DNA of 64,000 nt, from NCBI GenBank assembly GCA_030686995.1, contig CM060694.1, positions 92,099,844 through 92,163,843 on the forward strand, written 5' to 3'. This DNA comes from Artemisia argyi (taxonomy: Eukaryota > Streptophyta > Magnoliopsida > Asterales > Asteraceae). The position numbers and the translations under genes are program-made. Under the pieces are notes generated by a model. It worked only from the letters and a program-made list of their open reading frames with translations. It was not told where the DNA came from and did no database searches. Each line of letters starts with the position of its first letter. Position 1 is the first letter of the stretch. Shown here in pieces: positions 46,671-58,081 of this stretch.

Positions 46671-49128
46671 TATACCCTTACACTTGAGATTTGCTTGTCC
46701 TCAAGCAAATGCGCTTTTATTCTAGTCAAAATACAAGTTAGGGGTCATTTAACACTAATATAAAAGTAATTACAACAAATAATCATTCCACTAAAGACCA
46801 AAGACAAGCACGGAGGTCATACACTAGCACCTCATAAATAGTGTTTAGATACTCACATCTCTCGTGTGTAATAAAGTTATATCACAATATGGAAACGGAA
46901 AATATCTCTCACTACCTGTCATAGCAAAATAGATTACCATAGGCTTGAGAAAGGATCAAACCTCCACCACATGGCATAAGCACCTAGGATAAACTATCAA
47001 ACAGGTCTTTTAAAAGGGTTGTAACGTTAGGTGTAGGGATATGGAATACACGGTTTTGTTGGATATAGGCAGTCTTTACTGGTGGCGAGTTAACAATCTT
47101 AGTTAATTACATGTACAATATGGCGTTGCTAAGCCAAGACTCGACTCGACTTAAGCTAATAAATGAAAAATAACAAAAACATAAAATAAACATAGAATGA
47201 AACGGGATGGTAGTCCGTATGTTTTTTCTCTTTTCTTTTTCTATTTTTTTTATTATTATTATTTTTGTGTGTGTGCATACACTCTTACCCTACCATCCAT
47301 AATAATACATCATAGGGAATGTAAATTCCCCTTACACTTGAATTTTTACACACTTTACAAATAACTAATCTAATTACTCGAATTAAGATAATTAAAACAC
47401 TTGGAGTACTTTTAAGATTAACGTACATATGGGGTGTAATATATGATGTTCTTCCCCATTACTCCATAACATAAGTACATTAGCCATGAGTCCCAATCGT
47501 CCCAAAACAATATGTACAAGGATATGACTTGACTTAGCAACCATGTAATCAATTAGATAATTAACTTAGGGTTTAACAAAAAACAATAATGCACTAATGA
47601 TGAGTGCATACACGGAAGGCTAAGGCGATTTGGGTGTACATTTAAGTGGGGTGTAACAAATTCTTCCTTGAAGTAAAATGCTTAAAGTTAGAAACGAAAA
47701 GATAGGCTCGGAGGGGTGTACTAGGGGTTTCGTGTACTAAAAATGAGTACAACGCTAAGGTGTGGGAAAACTCAATTGACTTAACTAGCCAAGTAATATG
47801 ACTTAAATGGTCAAGTAATTATGATACGGGTTTAACACAAGGGTGATCCTAATGCCTCTTATCAGGTAGTAAATCCTACTACACGAATGTAGTCTCACTA
47901 GCAGTCTCGGGATGCATCACTAACGCAAGTTCTAGAATCTAAATGCTACCGGTACACTCATAAGCACTAATAGTAAATGCTTTTCCTATCAAATCTAAAG
48001 GCGAATCCTCACATATTTGGGTTGAAATTTTTTCTGAATTGTACGGTTTTGTGCTAGTCATACAATCTCCTATCCATGAGACGCTTGCTATGGCTAAAGT
48101 TTCACTCCTAAATGTTGTAAAAAATTTTAAATTTGGTGCTAAAATTACACTAACAAGTATTTCTCATAGTTTTATTACACATCTACCATCAAACAAACAA
48201 ACTCAAGCGAAAGTGTATCTGTAAGGTATCATCATTTTACCCTCCCCTTACACTTAGGATGAACATTGTCCCTAATGTTCAAGTAAAGAATGTAAAGTGA
48301 AATAAGTAAAAAAATGAAATCAAATACTCCCCTGATTCGCTCGGTATGGATAATAAGGTGGCCAGGTTAGATCTTCCTCCAAGGAAATGAACAATCAAAG
48401 CTTCCCTTCCAGAAAAATAAATCATCTTCTTGTCATACATAACCTGTAAAACCTGAGAAAACAGACAAGGCAACCTCGCATACAATCGGCGGCAATCTAC
48501 ATATGTTAATAAATCCTAGAAAACAAAATAAGATATAATGCTTGTGGAATGACGTTTGCAGATTTCCTGGAGATTATAAAACTAATAATTCAACAAAAAC
48601 GTTAAGACTCCGTTAGAAAAACAAAACTGGTAAAATTTCCAGATTTTTACACGTGACGCCATCAAGAGTAAACTCGTGACGCCGTCAGAAGTGACCTGCA
48701 GAAATTCTTATGTTAAGTTTCCGGAAAATTTCTGGAAAAACTTGGTCCTACTTCCTGGAAAATCCTGCAAAACTTCATTATGACTCGATACAAGCATTTG
48801 ACTCTAACAAATACGAATATACATGTTCACTTAATATTGTGGAGAATCATGATCGGTTTTGTTTCTTAAAAACATATTTGGGGTTTCCCCTTACACTTAT
48901 CTTTTGCAAAAATACCTTTGGGTGAAGTTAAGACTAGGCCATACAACAAAGTAAAGTATTTTCACTATTTAGTTTAGAAACATGATCTACCAACAATAAA
49001 AATAAAGCATGTATACGGAAGCAAATAACAAACAAACAATATAAAAATCACACAAAACATGGGTTGCCTCCCAAGAAGCGCTTTTCTTTATTTACGAGTC
49101 TTGTAGCTAGACTCAAGGTCATTGGTCA
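46671..49128 (-). other. Gag-only body 2, non-coding half
   Basis: Counterpart of 40411-42868, nearly identical. TGACGCC motifs at about 48654-48687 and the hairpin motif at 49059-49083 are retained. An 88-codon frame present in body 1 (41025-41291) is disrupted here by an extra G, so that frame is not under constraint. Confidence 0.6.
49059..49083 (-). other. Post-stop motif of gag-only body 2
   Basis: Same sequence as at 42799-42823, 46 nt after the stop at 49129. Confidence 0.6.
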
Positions 49129-51314
49129 TTACGTGACCTCATCGTTGGTTTCACACTCTAGGTCGTCTTCTAAGCCAGTTTTGTATTCCAGACCTAGTTG
49201 CAAGCATTCTTTGTAGAAACCAAGCATCCTATTCATCACATACTCTATTCCTCTACGTCTATCCTCATCATTCCTATAGTAAGCTGCTTGTTTGTGTTCT
49301 TTTTCTATATTAGAAAGAAGGCGGTATTGCTCAATCTTATAGGGCATTTGGTAAGAAATCTCATCATTCTCTTCCTTGAATCTAACTATCCCTAAAGTCG
49401 GATCATAACTCATCCTAGTGGTCTCAACAAATGGTTTTCCGAATATTACTTGGCTTAGGCAATCATCTATCACCGGATGAGTGTCTTCTACTATCATAAA
49501 ATTGATTTCATAGGTGAAATTACCTATAATCACATGCAATCCCTTCACTCTTCCTACAAAATTACTTATCAAATTCTTATTGGGCATTATCCTATAATCA
49601 AGCTATTTCTTCATCACCCAATTGTAATAAGTCCTAGTCATGATGTTTATAGGAGATCTAGGATCGATATAAGCTTTCCATATATGCATGTGCCCGATGT
49701 TGCATGGTATGTTGATGTTAGAGGGGTCTCCCATTTTGATAAGGGGTGTGCCAAGGATATATGGTGTCTCGGGGCCGTCGAATAAATCCTTATGGTATTC
49801 CCGTTCTTTCTTGGTCGGCAACTTATCAAAGTGATTTTCTATACTCTCTACTTCCTCTAACTCCTGTCCCCTATTAACCTCAACTTCCCTAATTTCATCC
49901 CTAGTCTCGGTTTCTATTTCAACTTCATCTTTGTCACTTTCTTCTATATTCTTATCTATTGGCTTAATGGTGACAACATTGACAAAGTGGACATGTTTGG
50001 ATGATGAGGGGTCCTTAATTTGGATTCCATTATTGGCGTCCCTAGTGTCCTTCCTAGGTGTAGTTAATGCTTGGTTGTTGAGGGCTTTCAACAAGTTGTC
50101 TATCTTGTTGGTCATCTCCGTTTGTTGTTGATTGAATTCGGTTTCAAACCTACCTATGCGAGCTTCTTGAGATGCCATAAACTTAGACATCAATCCTTCA
50201 AGATTGTTGGTACTACCATAGTTGTTAGAAGGACTGTTGTTGAAAGTACGGTTGGAAGGTGGACCGTTTGGTTGATAATGATTAGGCGGATTGGAAGAAT
50301 TAGCTTGATTTTGTTTCCACCTAAGGTTTGGGTGATATTTCCAAGAGGGGTTGTAGGAATCACCGTAAGGGTTTGGCTCGGGCTTGAAAGTGTACCACTT
50401 ATCTCCCGCTTCGTCGGTACGAGTGTCATGGGGACCACTATATAATTCGCATGAAGAAGTGATTTTGTTCACTTGGCTTGAAGGATTAGGAGCTTTATAA
50501 GATTTCATGAGAAACTTGACTTGGTCCTCAAGTTCCATGATCCTACGGTCGGGGCTGCTAGAGTTGTTCAAAAGCAAAGATATTGCCTTGACCGTTTTGT
50601 TCAAGTTACGGGGATCATTCCAACTTTCGTTTTCATAGAGAGCAAGATCTTCTATGAGTTCCCATGATTGTTCCGCACTTAGATCACATAGCTTACCACC
50701 AGCCGATTGGTCAATGGCTCGCCTCGTGGAGAGATCGATATGGTCATAGAAGATTTGGACTTGGAGCCAAAGATCTTTGCCATGATGAGGGACTTTTTGG
50801 AGTAAGTCCTTGAATCGAGTCCATGCTTCATAGAGAGTTTCATTTTGACGTTGTTGGAACATCAAGATGTCATTTCTAAGCTTAGTAGTTCTCCCAGGTG
50901 GGAAAAATTGAGCAAGGAAACGAGTGGTGAGATCATCCCAAGAGGTGATGGATCCCGCGGGTAAACGTTGAAGCCATTGGCTAGCTTGATCACGTAGAGA
51001 GAATTGGAATAGGCGTAATCGGGTTGACTCTCTAGTTGTAACATCAAGGTCTATGGAATCTACGATTTTAAGGAAGTCCTTGAGATGTTGGTTTGGATCT
51101 TCGGAACGAAGTCCATGGAATGCACATCGCTTTGCACCAACCGGATGGTGTTGGATCGCAAGGGGGTCACATTGGCTCCGGTGAGCTCAATGGTGTTTTG
51201 ATAGCCTTGGTGGCTAGGTCGGGAATATTCTCCTAAGGATCGGGGCCTAAGAGGTTCTAGTGGTGGGTTTTGTTGTTGTGGGATGACGGGTTCAAATATG
51301 TTCCCATCGTCCAT
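49129..51314 (-). pseudogene. gag: Gag-only body 2 gag-protease
   Basis: ATG at 51314 (MDDGNIFEPVIPQQQNPPLE). A 1-base deletion near 51128 shifts the frame. From 50865 to 49603 it is open for 420 codons and keeps the Cys of CELYSGPHDTR, where body 1 has a stop. A 51-bp in-frame deletion removes the segment after HDTR that body 1 retains (DCVELPGTAFADYASS). The TAG at 49603 and the following protease-like ORF (49587-49129, ending ETNDEVT) match body 1. Except for the shared TAG, each body's lesions are private, so they arose after the duplication. Confidence 0.82.
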
Positions 51315-51486
51315 GATGTCGGGTGGTGAAGAGTTACGAACAAAAACACGAAGAAATAAGATAGACTAAAGAAATCCTAAAAAATAAAAATAAAATCTTA
51401 CTAGAAAGGAATCTCGCAAGTAGACCTAATAAAAAGAGATTCTAACCTAGACAATAACTATTCCCCGGGCTGCGGCGCCAAAAACT

Positions 51487-52906
51487 TGATGCGTAGGGAT
51501 TGCACCAGGCTTTACCTCTCAAGGGATCTTGAGAAGCTTACAACCCCCACCAGGCAGTGTAGTTGATCGATGTAGTATAGTATAATGACAAGTACCGGGG
51601 GATTGATCGTTCAGCTAAGAATAGTGTCGCTAGGATTTGAAAACCTAAAGACTAGGTCTAGAGATGAGGGATGATTCTTTTTGTATTTTTATATTTTTTA
51701 GAAAGCAAGTAAAAATCTCGGGTTTTGAAGGAGTTGGCGGAATTAGTTGCTAGTCAACTAACCCAATACTAAGTTGTAATCAAAATAAAATACTAGAAAT
51801 GAAAATAAACTAAATTATACTAAAGTTGTGAGCAATATGTGGGAGAATTGTGTTTACTTAGATTTCACTACTCCCTAGATATCTTTTACACGTTAATTAC
51901 TTGTTATAGTTGCGTGGATGACGGATTGTATTCCGTAATACCATTCATGGGCTGGCGTACTTACTTCCCCAATCCTATGAGTGCCTACTTCACTCCTATG
52001 TCAAGCCGGCTAAGAAGCGCCTAACATGGGATCATTAGAATTTACTCATGCATTAAATACAACCAATAAAACCTAGTACACATCGGTTCATGTTTCCTAA
52101 GACGTTCAAGCATGTTACACAATGGAGATCTGCCAGTTTTCTTAAGCCTAACATTGAAATCATTCATCCAATACAACCATAAACAAGTAATCAACACATA
52201 ATTAACATCTAGGTTTCATTAGATCTAAGCAAACACAAGATAGATCTAGTCTAGCATGTTGAAATCAAGACATGCAAAAGATATAATCAACCAACACATA
52301 GACATATTGATTGAATTAAAGAGAAGACTTATCTTAATAGCACATGAAAGGATTCAAGGGGTGAAAACCCTTGAAAGTACTGTAAAATATGAGCTAGGGT
52401 TTACAAAGTTCGGCCCTAGTTATCTCCACACAAGTTCCTCTCTAATGAATGAAAAATAGAAAACTACATATAGAGTTTAGTAGGTGACGGCGTCAAGAAC
52501 AAATGTATGACACCGTCATCTCGCCGCCAAATAGTTCCTCGGACTGCCTAGATCTGGGTCTGACGCCGTCATGTAGTCTCCTTATGCAGGCCGTCACCAA
52601 AAATACTCTTGACGCCCTTGTTGTGACACCGTCAGGTTTGCACTGGGTCGTCACCACTTTTACTCCTGACGCCGTAAGGGTCTTCCTCTTGACGCCGTCA
52701 GGTACTGTTCTCAGCATGGAAAATTAAGTCTTTGGCGTTTTCTTCACTTTTATGCTCCAAAAATGTCCGAATTGCTTCCTTTTCTAGAATTCACTCCCAA
52801 AGTACCTAAAATCACAAAAGGAGCGATTTAGGGTAATATTTGATCAAATAAATTCAATTCCAGGCTTAAATGACCCCCTAAAAGTGGTTCATTTTTTGCC
52901 TCCTCA
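51487..52906 (-). repeat. Gag-only LTR3, 1420 bp
   Basis: TGATGCGTAGGG to GCCTCCTCA, followed by the GTATT duplication. It is the outer 5' LTR of the array. The TATA equivalent has a T-to-C change. Confidence 0.9.
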
Positions 52907-52911
52907 GTATT

Positions 52912-53986
52912 GCATGAGAAACCTCCTATGTTCACTTATGTGCCTACAGAGGAAGAAATTGAGTTCATGATTACTCATGATCCAGTGATCAGATAGAAAG
53001 CTATTGACCTCATTGCAAATACAACCTTAAATGAAGAACAAAGGTCTGCTCAATTGAAGATTTCATTCAAATGAAGAATCAACAGGCTCTTGATGATATT
53101 ATTGGAGATGTAAGAAAAGCTCAAAAGAAGCCAAGGCAACTTACAAAGGCACAAATCATTGCTGAGATGAAGACTTTTTGTTGTCATGTTGGCAATATGA
53201 AGATGACCCAGTTCAAAGGAATGTCACATGATCAAATTGAAGGTATTTACTACAGGATTAAAAGACAAGATAATAATTTCATTCCTATGGATAAAGAACC
53301 TGTAGTGATGAAGCCAAAAAGGTCAGGAGTGAGTCTTGGATCCAAAGATGCAAAGAAATTAAAGACTCAGGAGTCATCTAAAGCAGAAGATGGTGCTAGC
53401 AAGTTGACAGAAGAACAAGCTACTAATATGATGTTCATAGAGACTGATGTGCTTAACATTGAACCTTTACAAACAAAATATCCAGTAGTTGGTTGGGAGA
53501 TCTATTCTGATGATTTTGGAGTTGCTTGGAAGATTATTAGAACTGGAAGTGTCACAAGTATTTGCAGAGACTTTGAAGATATTGTTAGATCTTGTGATAG
53601 AGAAGATTTGGATACTTTGTGGAGGATTGTTCAAGATCAGTTCAAGAAGGATGAACTTGTTGATGTCAAGGCTAAGGAGTTATGGGTTCATTTTAGAAGA
53701 TTATATGAACCTGACCCAAGTGACAGACATTGGAGATTTGAAGCTCACAACATGAATACTTTGTGGAAATTTTATGCCTCAAGTGCTATACATCATCTTT
53801 CTACTCAAGATGGAGTTGATGTGTTTATGCTTGCTGAGAAAGAATATCCATTGAGAGCTGGATTCTTAACTGTGATGATGTCAGTAAAGCTTAGATGTTA
53901 GGAAAGAAGTGAAGTCATAGAAGATTTGCTGCAAAGGATTTATGATCAAAGTGTGAGAGCTGATAAGGAATTAAGAAGAAGATGAT
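52912..53986 (+). pseudogene. Env-like ORF of copia copy 2, C-terminal part
   Basis: Continues the frame cut at 38990 (HEKPPMFTYVPTEEEIEF), meets a TAG near 52995, and shifts frame before 53071. The 276-codon stretch 53071-53901 includes a basic/charged region (LTKAQIIAEMKTFCCHVGN, KPKRSGVSLGSKDAKKLK). A conserved domain follows: YPVVGWEIYSDDFGVAWKI, ICRDFEDIVRSCDREDL, LWVHFRRLYEPDPSDRHW and VDVFMLAEKEYPL. TAG at 53899 and TGA near 53984 close it. The family resemblance is to the C-terminal domain of the same Asteraceae copia ORF. No transmembrane helix is seen. Confidence 0.72.
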
Positions 53987-54078
53987 AAGTGTTTGGAAGA
54001 ATTCCCATATTCTCATGTTTGTTGATTACTTGAAGAAACTTGTTGATTTACATATTAATCATAAGTTTAGGGGAGGAT
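53987..54078 (+). other. Copia copy 2 3' untranslated region and polypurine tract
   Basis: The short stretch ends AAGTTTAGGGGAGGAT directly before the 3' LTR. AGGGGAGGA (54070-54077) is a good plus-strand primer. Confidence 0.75.
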
Positions 54079-54557
54079 TGTTGGGAATTATACTAACAGT
54101 TACCACGGCTAGTGAAGATATTACAACTGATGAAGAATGCACTTGCAGTGGAAACTCATTACCACTGCAAGTACACATATTACCACTGTTGTTTGGATAA
54201 TTGTTAGGAAACGTGTTTAGATAAATATAAAATAGATCTTGTGTATATCTTATTCTATTAGAGTTATACTTATCTTGTAGAAGAGGACTCCTTGTGCTAT
54301 AAAAGGAGGTCCTAGGTTAAAGGTTAGATATACGTTTTTCTAGAGCTTCAAGGTGTAACCCTAGTGATACAAAGATCACTTGTATTATTATCATTAATAA
54401 TATTGGAGCTTACAGTTTGTTACATACATTGTTCTCATTCATAAACAACTGTTTCATTCATAATCAAACTTCTAAGTATTACTAAGTAGATTCCACCTAC
54501 TTAGTGATATAACTCAAAGTATCAATCTAACATAGTTCAAGGTGTATAGATCCATCA
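54079..54557 (+). repeat. Copia copy 2 3' LTR, 479 bp
   Basis: Same ends as the 5' LTR; TATA at 54298-54304; followed by ATGAG 54558-54562. About 14 differences from the 5' LTR by hand count. Confidence 0.95.
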
Positions 54558-54562
54558 ATGAG

Positions 54563-54600
54563 TCATCAGATGAGATATAGATCAATGGAAACCAACTCAT
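54563..54600 (-). pseudogene. Antisense ORF of copia copy 1, start portion
   Basis: First 38 bases of the antisense frame, including its ATG at 54598-54600, stranded on the far side of the copy 2 insertion. It belongs with 28448-28868. Confidence 0.58.
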
Positions 54601-54666
54601 GATGATGTTTAGGGTTTGTGATATTGATGATTAGTTTTGATAAAGACTTGTGTTGTTTTGATCCTC

Positions 54667-54673
54667 TTTTATA
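54667..54673 (-). promoter_or_regulatory. Antisense TATA box, copia copy 1
   Basis: Minus strand TTGCTTATAAAAGAGG, 67 nt before the antisense ATG at 54600. Confidence 0.5.
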
Positions 54674-55457
54674 AGCAAAGTCAAGGCCAAGGGTTAATTA
54701 ATGAGGGTTATTTACTCTTATCTGTTTTGGTAGGTTGGAGGAGTAAATTTGGATATTATTGGGTTGACTTTGAAGAGATATTTTGTGAATAGTAACTTGG
54801 TCAAAAAGTTACTTTGGGTTAAACTATATTGGTTAAGTTTGGTGTTTCCTACTTTTGCAGAGTACAAACCAATATTTTCTGAATGATTGGAGTTATAAGG
54901 TGTGTATCTAAGACACACAACAAATGGTTATTGATTCACCATGTCTAATCAACATAAGAATCAACTAGTCCAGAGCAAACGGCTACTGGTAAAGACTTAT
55001 CAAATCCGTTTATGGTTTATAGTTTACCAAAAAGTATATGGTCATCAACTCACCATATTCTAAGTGATGAAGAGTTGGCTAGTCCATAGCAAACGACTCA
55101 TGGTAAAGACATATCAAATTCATTGATAGCTAATAGTTTGCTAAAAACTATCCTTAGAGCAGCTGAATTTTACCTTTTTTACTTACCACTGCTCTTGAAA
55201 ATTTTGTGAAAATTTACCACTACTAGTTCACAGTTACCACTGCAAGAGTAAATTTTACCACTGGTGAACTAGCCGTTACAACTGTTGTGTCAGTAATCTT
55301 ATTTTTTTTACTAGCCGTTGTAAATAACCGTGTTTCCTTATTAACAGGGTAAATTTTTGTGAATTATTCACTTACCTATTTTAATTTATTCTTTTCCCAA
55401 AGATAAATTTATTCTAAAGATAATTCACATTACGCATCCTCCTCAAAACCCTATTAG
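54674..55457. promoter_or_regulatory. Divergent intergenic region, copia copy 1
   Basis: Counterpart of 36368-37145. It holds the 114-bp tandem repeat (54926-55039 and 55040-55151) and CACTGC-type motifs (55185-55265). Length and order are the same as in copy 2, with rightward TATATAA at 55458. Confidence 0.5.
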
Positions 55458-55529
55458 TATATAATTATCCTCATACGGCTTGATTCTTATTCACGATTAC
55501 TAACACTTTTATCTTTCTCTCACAAAATT

Positions 55530-57242
55530 AAGGCGATTCTAAACTTTGCTGAGGAGCACAACCAAGTGGCCTATTTACAAAAGTCAAACGAAAAGAGTGA
55601 CCCTGTTTTTCATCAGATTGTGGATTTTCTCAACACTACCCATATAAGGTATGCTTTAACTGTCAATCCCACAATCTATGTTTCTCATATCAAACAGTTC
55701 TGGAACACTGTGGAGTCCATAACTATTGAACAGGGAGACACACATGATTCTGTGGAAGCTCTTAGAGCTACAGTGGATGGGGTAACCATTGATGTTACTG
55801 ATTCATCCTTGAGGAGAATTCTCCAATTGGATAATCTCAATGGTATCATCACATTACCTAATTCGGACATTCACAAATATATTGCTTCCATGGGGTATGA
55901 TACATCTGATCAAAAAGTTACTTTCAGAAAAGGATAGTTTTTGTCCCCATTGGAGATTTTTAATTCATACTCTTTTACAATGCCTAAGTCATAAGAAAAC
56001 TTTCGTATGAACAATTTGCATCAACTATGGCATACCCTTTGGTTTGCTTAGCAACAAATAGGACTTTTAATTTTTCAAAGCTTATTTTCAATAATATGAA
56101 AGGCAATGTAAAGAGTTCATATAAATTTTTGATGTATCCAAGGTTTGTGCAAGCAGTGCTAAATGAATTTCCACTGCAAACCCACAAAAGAGTTTATCAA
56201 ACCCCATGTCTTAAGCCAAAAGTTTTTCAAATTATGTGTAAGGCTTCAGAACTTTGGAATGGGGAGGTTAAACCACTTTTTCCTGAAATGCTTTCAAAGA
56301 TTTCACAGGTACAGGGTGAAGATGCAACCATCCCAGTTGTATCCCATCACGCACCCACTATTGTTGTTCCACCTATTCAACACACCCCTGCTGTTACTCA
56401 CACTTATGAGAGGAGGCACAAACAGCCACCTCCTCCCATTACAACATTGCATGTTTCTGAGCCTTTTGGTTTAGGAACAAGAAGTTGTGGTTCTAGGCTT
56501 CATTCTAGTCCAACTAGAGAAGAGCCTGAATCAATGCCCTATGATTCACCTCTCCCAACAGGTAACACAGTTGGAAGTGTTGAGGGCAGTGTGCAACCTA
56601 ATGAATTCATGGGACTTTGTACAAACTTAGTCAAATTGGTTAAAGCTCTGGAGAAAGAACTGGCACAGACTAAGCAACAACATGCCACAGAGCTTGCCCA
56701 GATGAAAGTAGAGATCAAGAATTTACAGGAAGAAGTTGAGGGGCTTAAGAAGCACAGATCTGCCAACCTTGTGCTTTCATCTTCCTCTTCACCTCATGAT
56801 GAAGACTCAGCATATTTCAGTGAAGATTTAGGAAATTCTCCCAAACGGGGGAGGATTAAAACTGATGCTACATTTAAGGGGAGGAGACTTAACTTTGAAC
56901 AAGAATTTGCTGAACTTGATGTTGTTGATGATGTTCAAGAGAAGGAAGAAGCAGTGGGATCTAAGGAAATTTTTGATGAAGCAGTTGAAACTAATAAAGA
57001 CACAGTGGAAACAACTGAAAACACAGTGGATGTTGCTGATGCAGAATTTCAAAGAAAGAGAATTGAAAAAGGAAAAGTTCACATTTTTGAAGAATCATCT
57101 GAGCAACAATCAAGGAAGATTTCAAAAATTGAGCAAGCTCAGATAGATTAGGATGCAAACTTGGCACTGGAATTAGAAGAAGTTGAAATTGCAAAGAAGA
57201 AAACGCAAGAAGAGTTAGATATTGCAAGTTTCATGGAGGAAA
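55530..57242 (+). pseudogene. Env-like ORF of copia copy 1, truncated
   Basis: The position of the copy 2 start ATG is AAG here (55530-55532), so the start is lost. The frame then matches copy 2 (AYLQKSNEKS, NPTIYVSHIKQFWNT). A frameshift at 55935 (AAAGGATAG) and a second slip before 56027 follow. 56027-57151 is open, with the coiled coil (LCTNLVKLVKALEKELAQTK) and acidic tail, to TAG 57149-57151. Homology persists to ASFMEEK near 57240 and then ends. The C-terminal domain and 3' LTR are deleted. Confidence 0.78.
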
Positions 57243-57629
57243 AATGGTTTTTCACGTATGATTCTTGGTTAGGAGGAGTAACGAGGGGTGTAAAAATATA
57301 TAGGTGTCGTTTGGAAAAATCGTGAGTAAATGAGGCAAAGCAAACGGGGTGTGAGACATGTTTTCCAAAATTAATAAATGAAATTGGGCTTGGTTTTGGT
57401 TTTTGGGCTTGCGTGTGGACTAGGCCCAAGAATAAAAGAAATAAAATGAAAAGGGTCCGTTTGGTTTGTATTTTTGTAGCAGAATTGGGCCGAGGCCCAG
57501 TGAGGTTTGTAGGCCCAATTGGTTCATCTCAAAAAGTCGTGTCGAAGTTAAATGTAGTTACTGAGCGTTCGTGGAAATTTTCTTGAGCTAGGGAATTTAT
57601 TAGAACGTATTTGGTTAGTTAGTGAATGA

Positions 57630-57710
<81 letters not shown>

Positions 57711-58081
57711 TAACTACATATAAAAAGAAAATGGTCAAAATGGAAAATGTTGAGTGTTGAAAGTCAAGTGAGAGAGAAACTTCAAAAATGCGAAAGTATT
57801 AAATGGCTAAATGGAAATGCAGCAAGGGAAAGTATTGAAAGGCTAAAAGGAATGGCTGAATCTATCAAAGGAAAGTGTTGAATCAGTAATTAACCAATTC
57901 AAAACCAGCTAATCAGTTACAATTGTACAATTAATTCCACGCATTCAATCCATGTCGTCCGATTCAAAAACACACCATTCATATTATCAAACTTTTTGAT
58001 CTGCGGGGTTTTCCGGCGTACTTTTCGCTGTCGTCTTCACTCCGGCCACCAATAGTAAGTCTCATCATATCTTTTTTAAAG
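57243..58081 (+). other. Gene-like 5' sequence with splice donor, interrupted by LINE
   Basis: No ORF and no element identity beyond a possible Tekay-A LTR terminus (57346-57358). It contains several AGGCCCAA/GGGCC blocks (57410-57515), a TA microsatellite, then GC-richer pyrimidine-rich sequence (57985-58054) like a plant 5' UTR, ending CCACCAATA followed by GTAAGT (58055-58060), a consensus splice donor. Its host gene, if any, is not recognised. Confidence 0.3.
57629..57708. repeat. (AT)n microsatellite, 80 bp
   Basis: AT run with one ACAT interruption near 57648. Confidence 0.95.

Larger units (their letters stand above)
38991..52906 (-). mobile_element. Tandem gag-only LTR element array (3 LTRs, 2 bodies)
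   Basis: LTR1-body1-LTR2-body2-LTR3, all minus-strand, with outer GTATT duplication. Each body encodes Gag plus a protease-like segment and no RT, RNase H or integrase. Each is about 4.8 kb and the two appear about 98% identical by eye. The PBS is tRNA-Asp type (TGGCGCCG), as in Athila/Tat. The structure is best explained by one insertion followed by unequal recombination between LTRs of sister or homologous copies. It depends on other elements for enzymes, fitting the TR-GAG type of non-autonomous retrotransposon described in plants. It lies in the env-like ORF of copia copy 2. Confidence 0.88.
28869..54557 (+). mobile_element. SIRE-type Ty1/copia element, copy 2 (nested), full length
   Basis: Both LTRs, PBS, PPT and all modules are present. 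The element proper is about 11.8 kb once the 13.9-kb gag-only array at 38991-52906 is discounted. The two LTRs differ at about 14 of 479 positions by hand count (about 97% identity), suggesting a fairly recent insertion. It landed in copy 1's antisense ORF, in the same orientation. Coding damage: several nonsense codons in gag and pol, YVDY in RT, altered protease site. Confidence 0.92.
21436..57242 (+). mobile_element. SIRE-type Ty1/copia element, copy 1 (outer), 3' truncated
   Basis: Order is 5' LTR, PBS, gag, protease-integrase-RT-RNase H, an antisense ORF, a divergent intergenic region and an env-like ORF. Copy 2 of the same family is inserted at 28869-54557 (ATGAG duplicated), inside the antisense ORF. 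The element ends abruptly near 57242 within the env-like ORF (homology to copy 2 fades after ASFMEEK), so its 3' LTR is missing. The gag opening (LPKLKLNEYEMW...), integrase before RT, and a downstream coiled-coil ORF place it in the SIRE/Maximus lineage. Confidence 0.87.
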
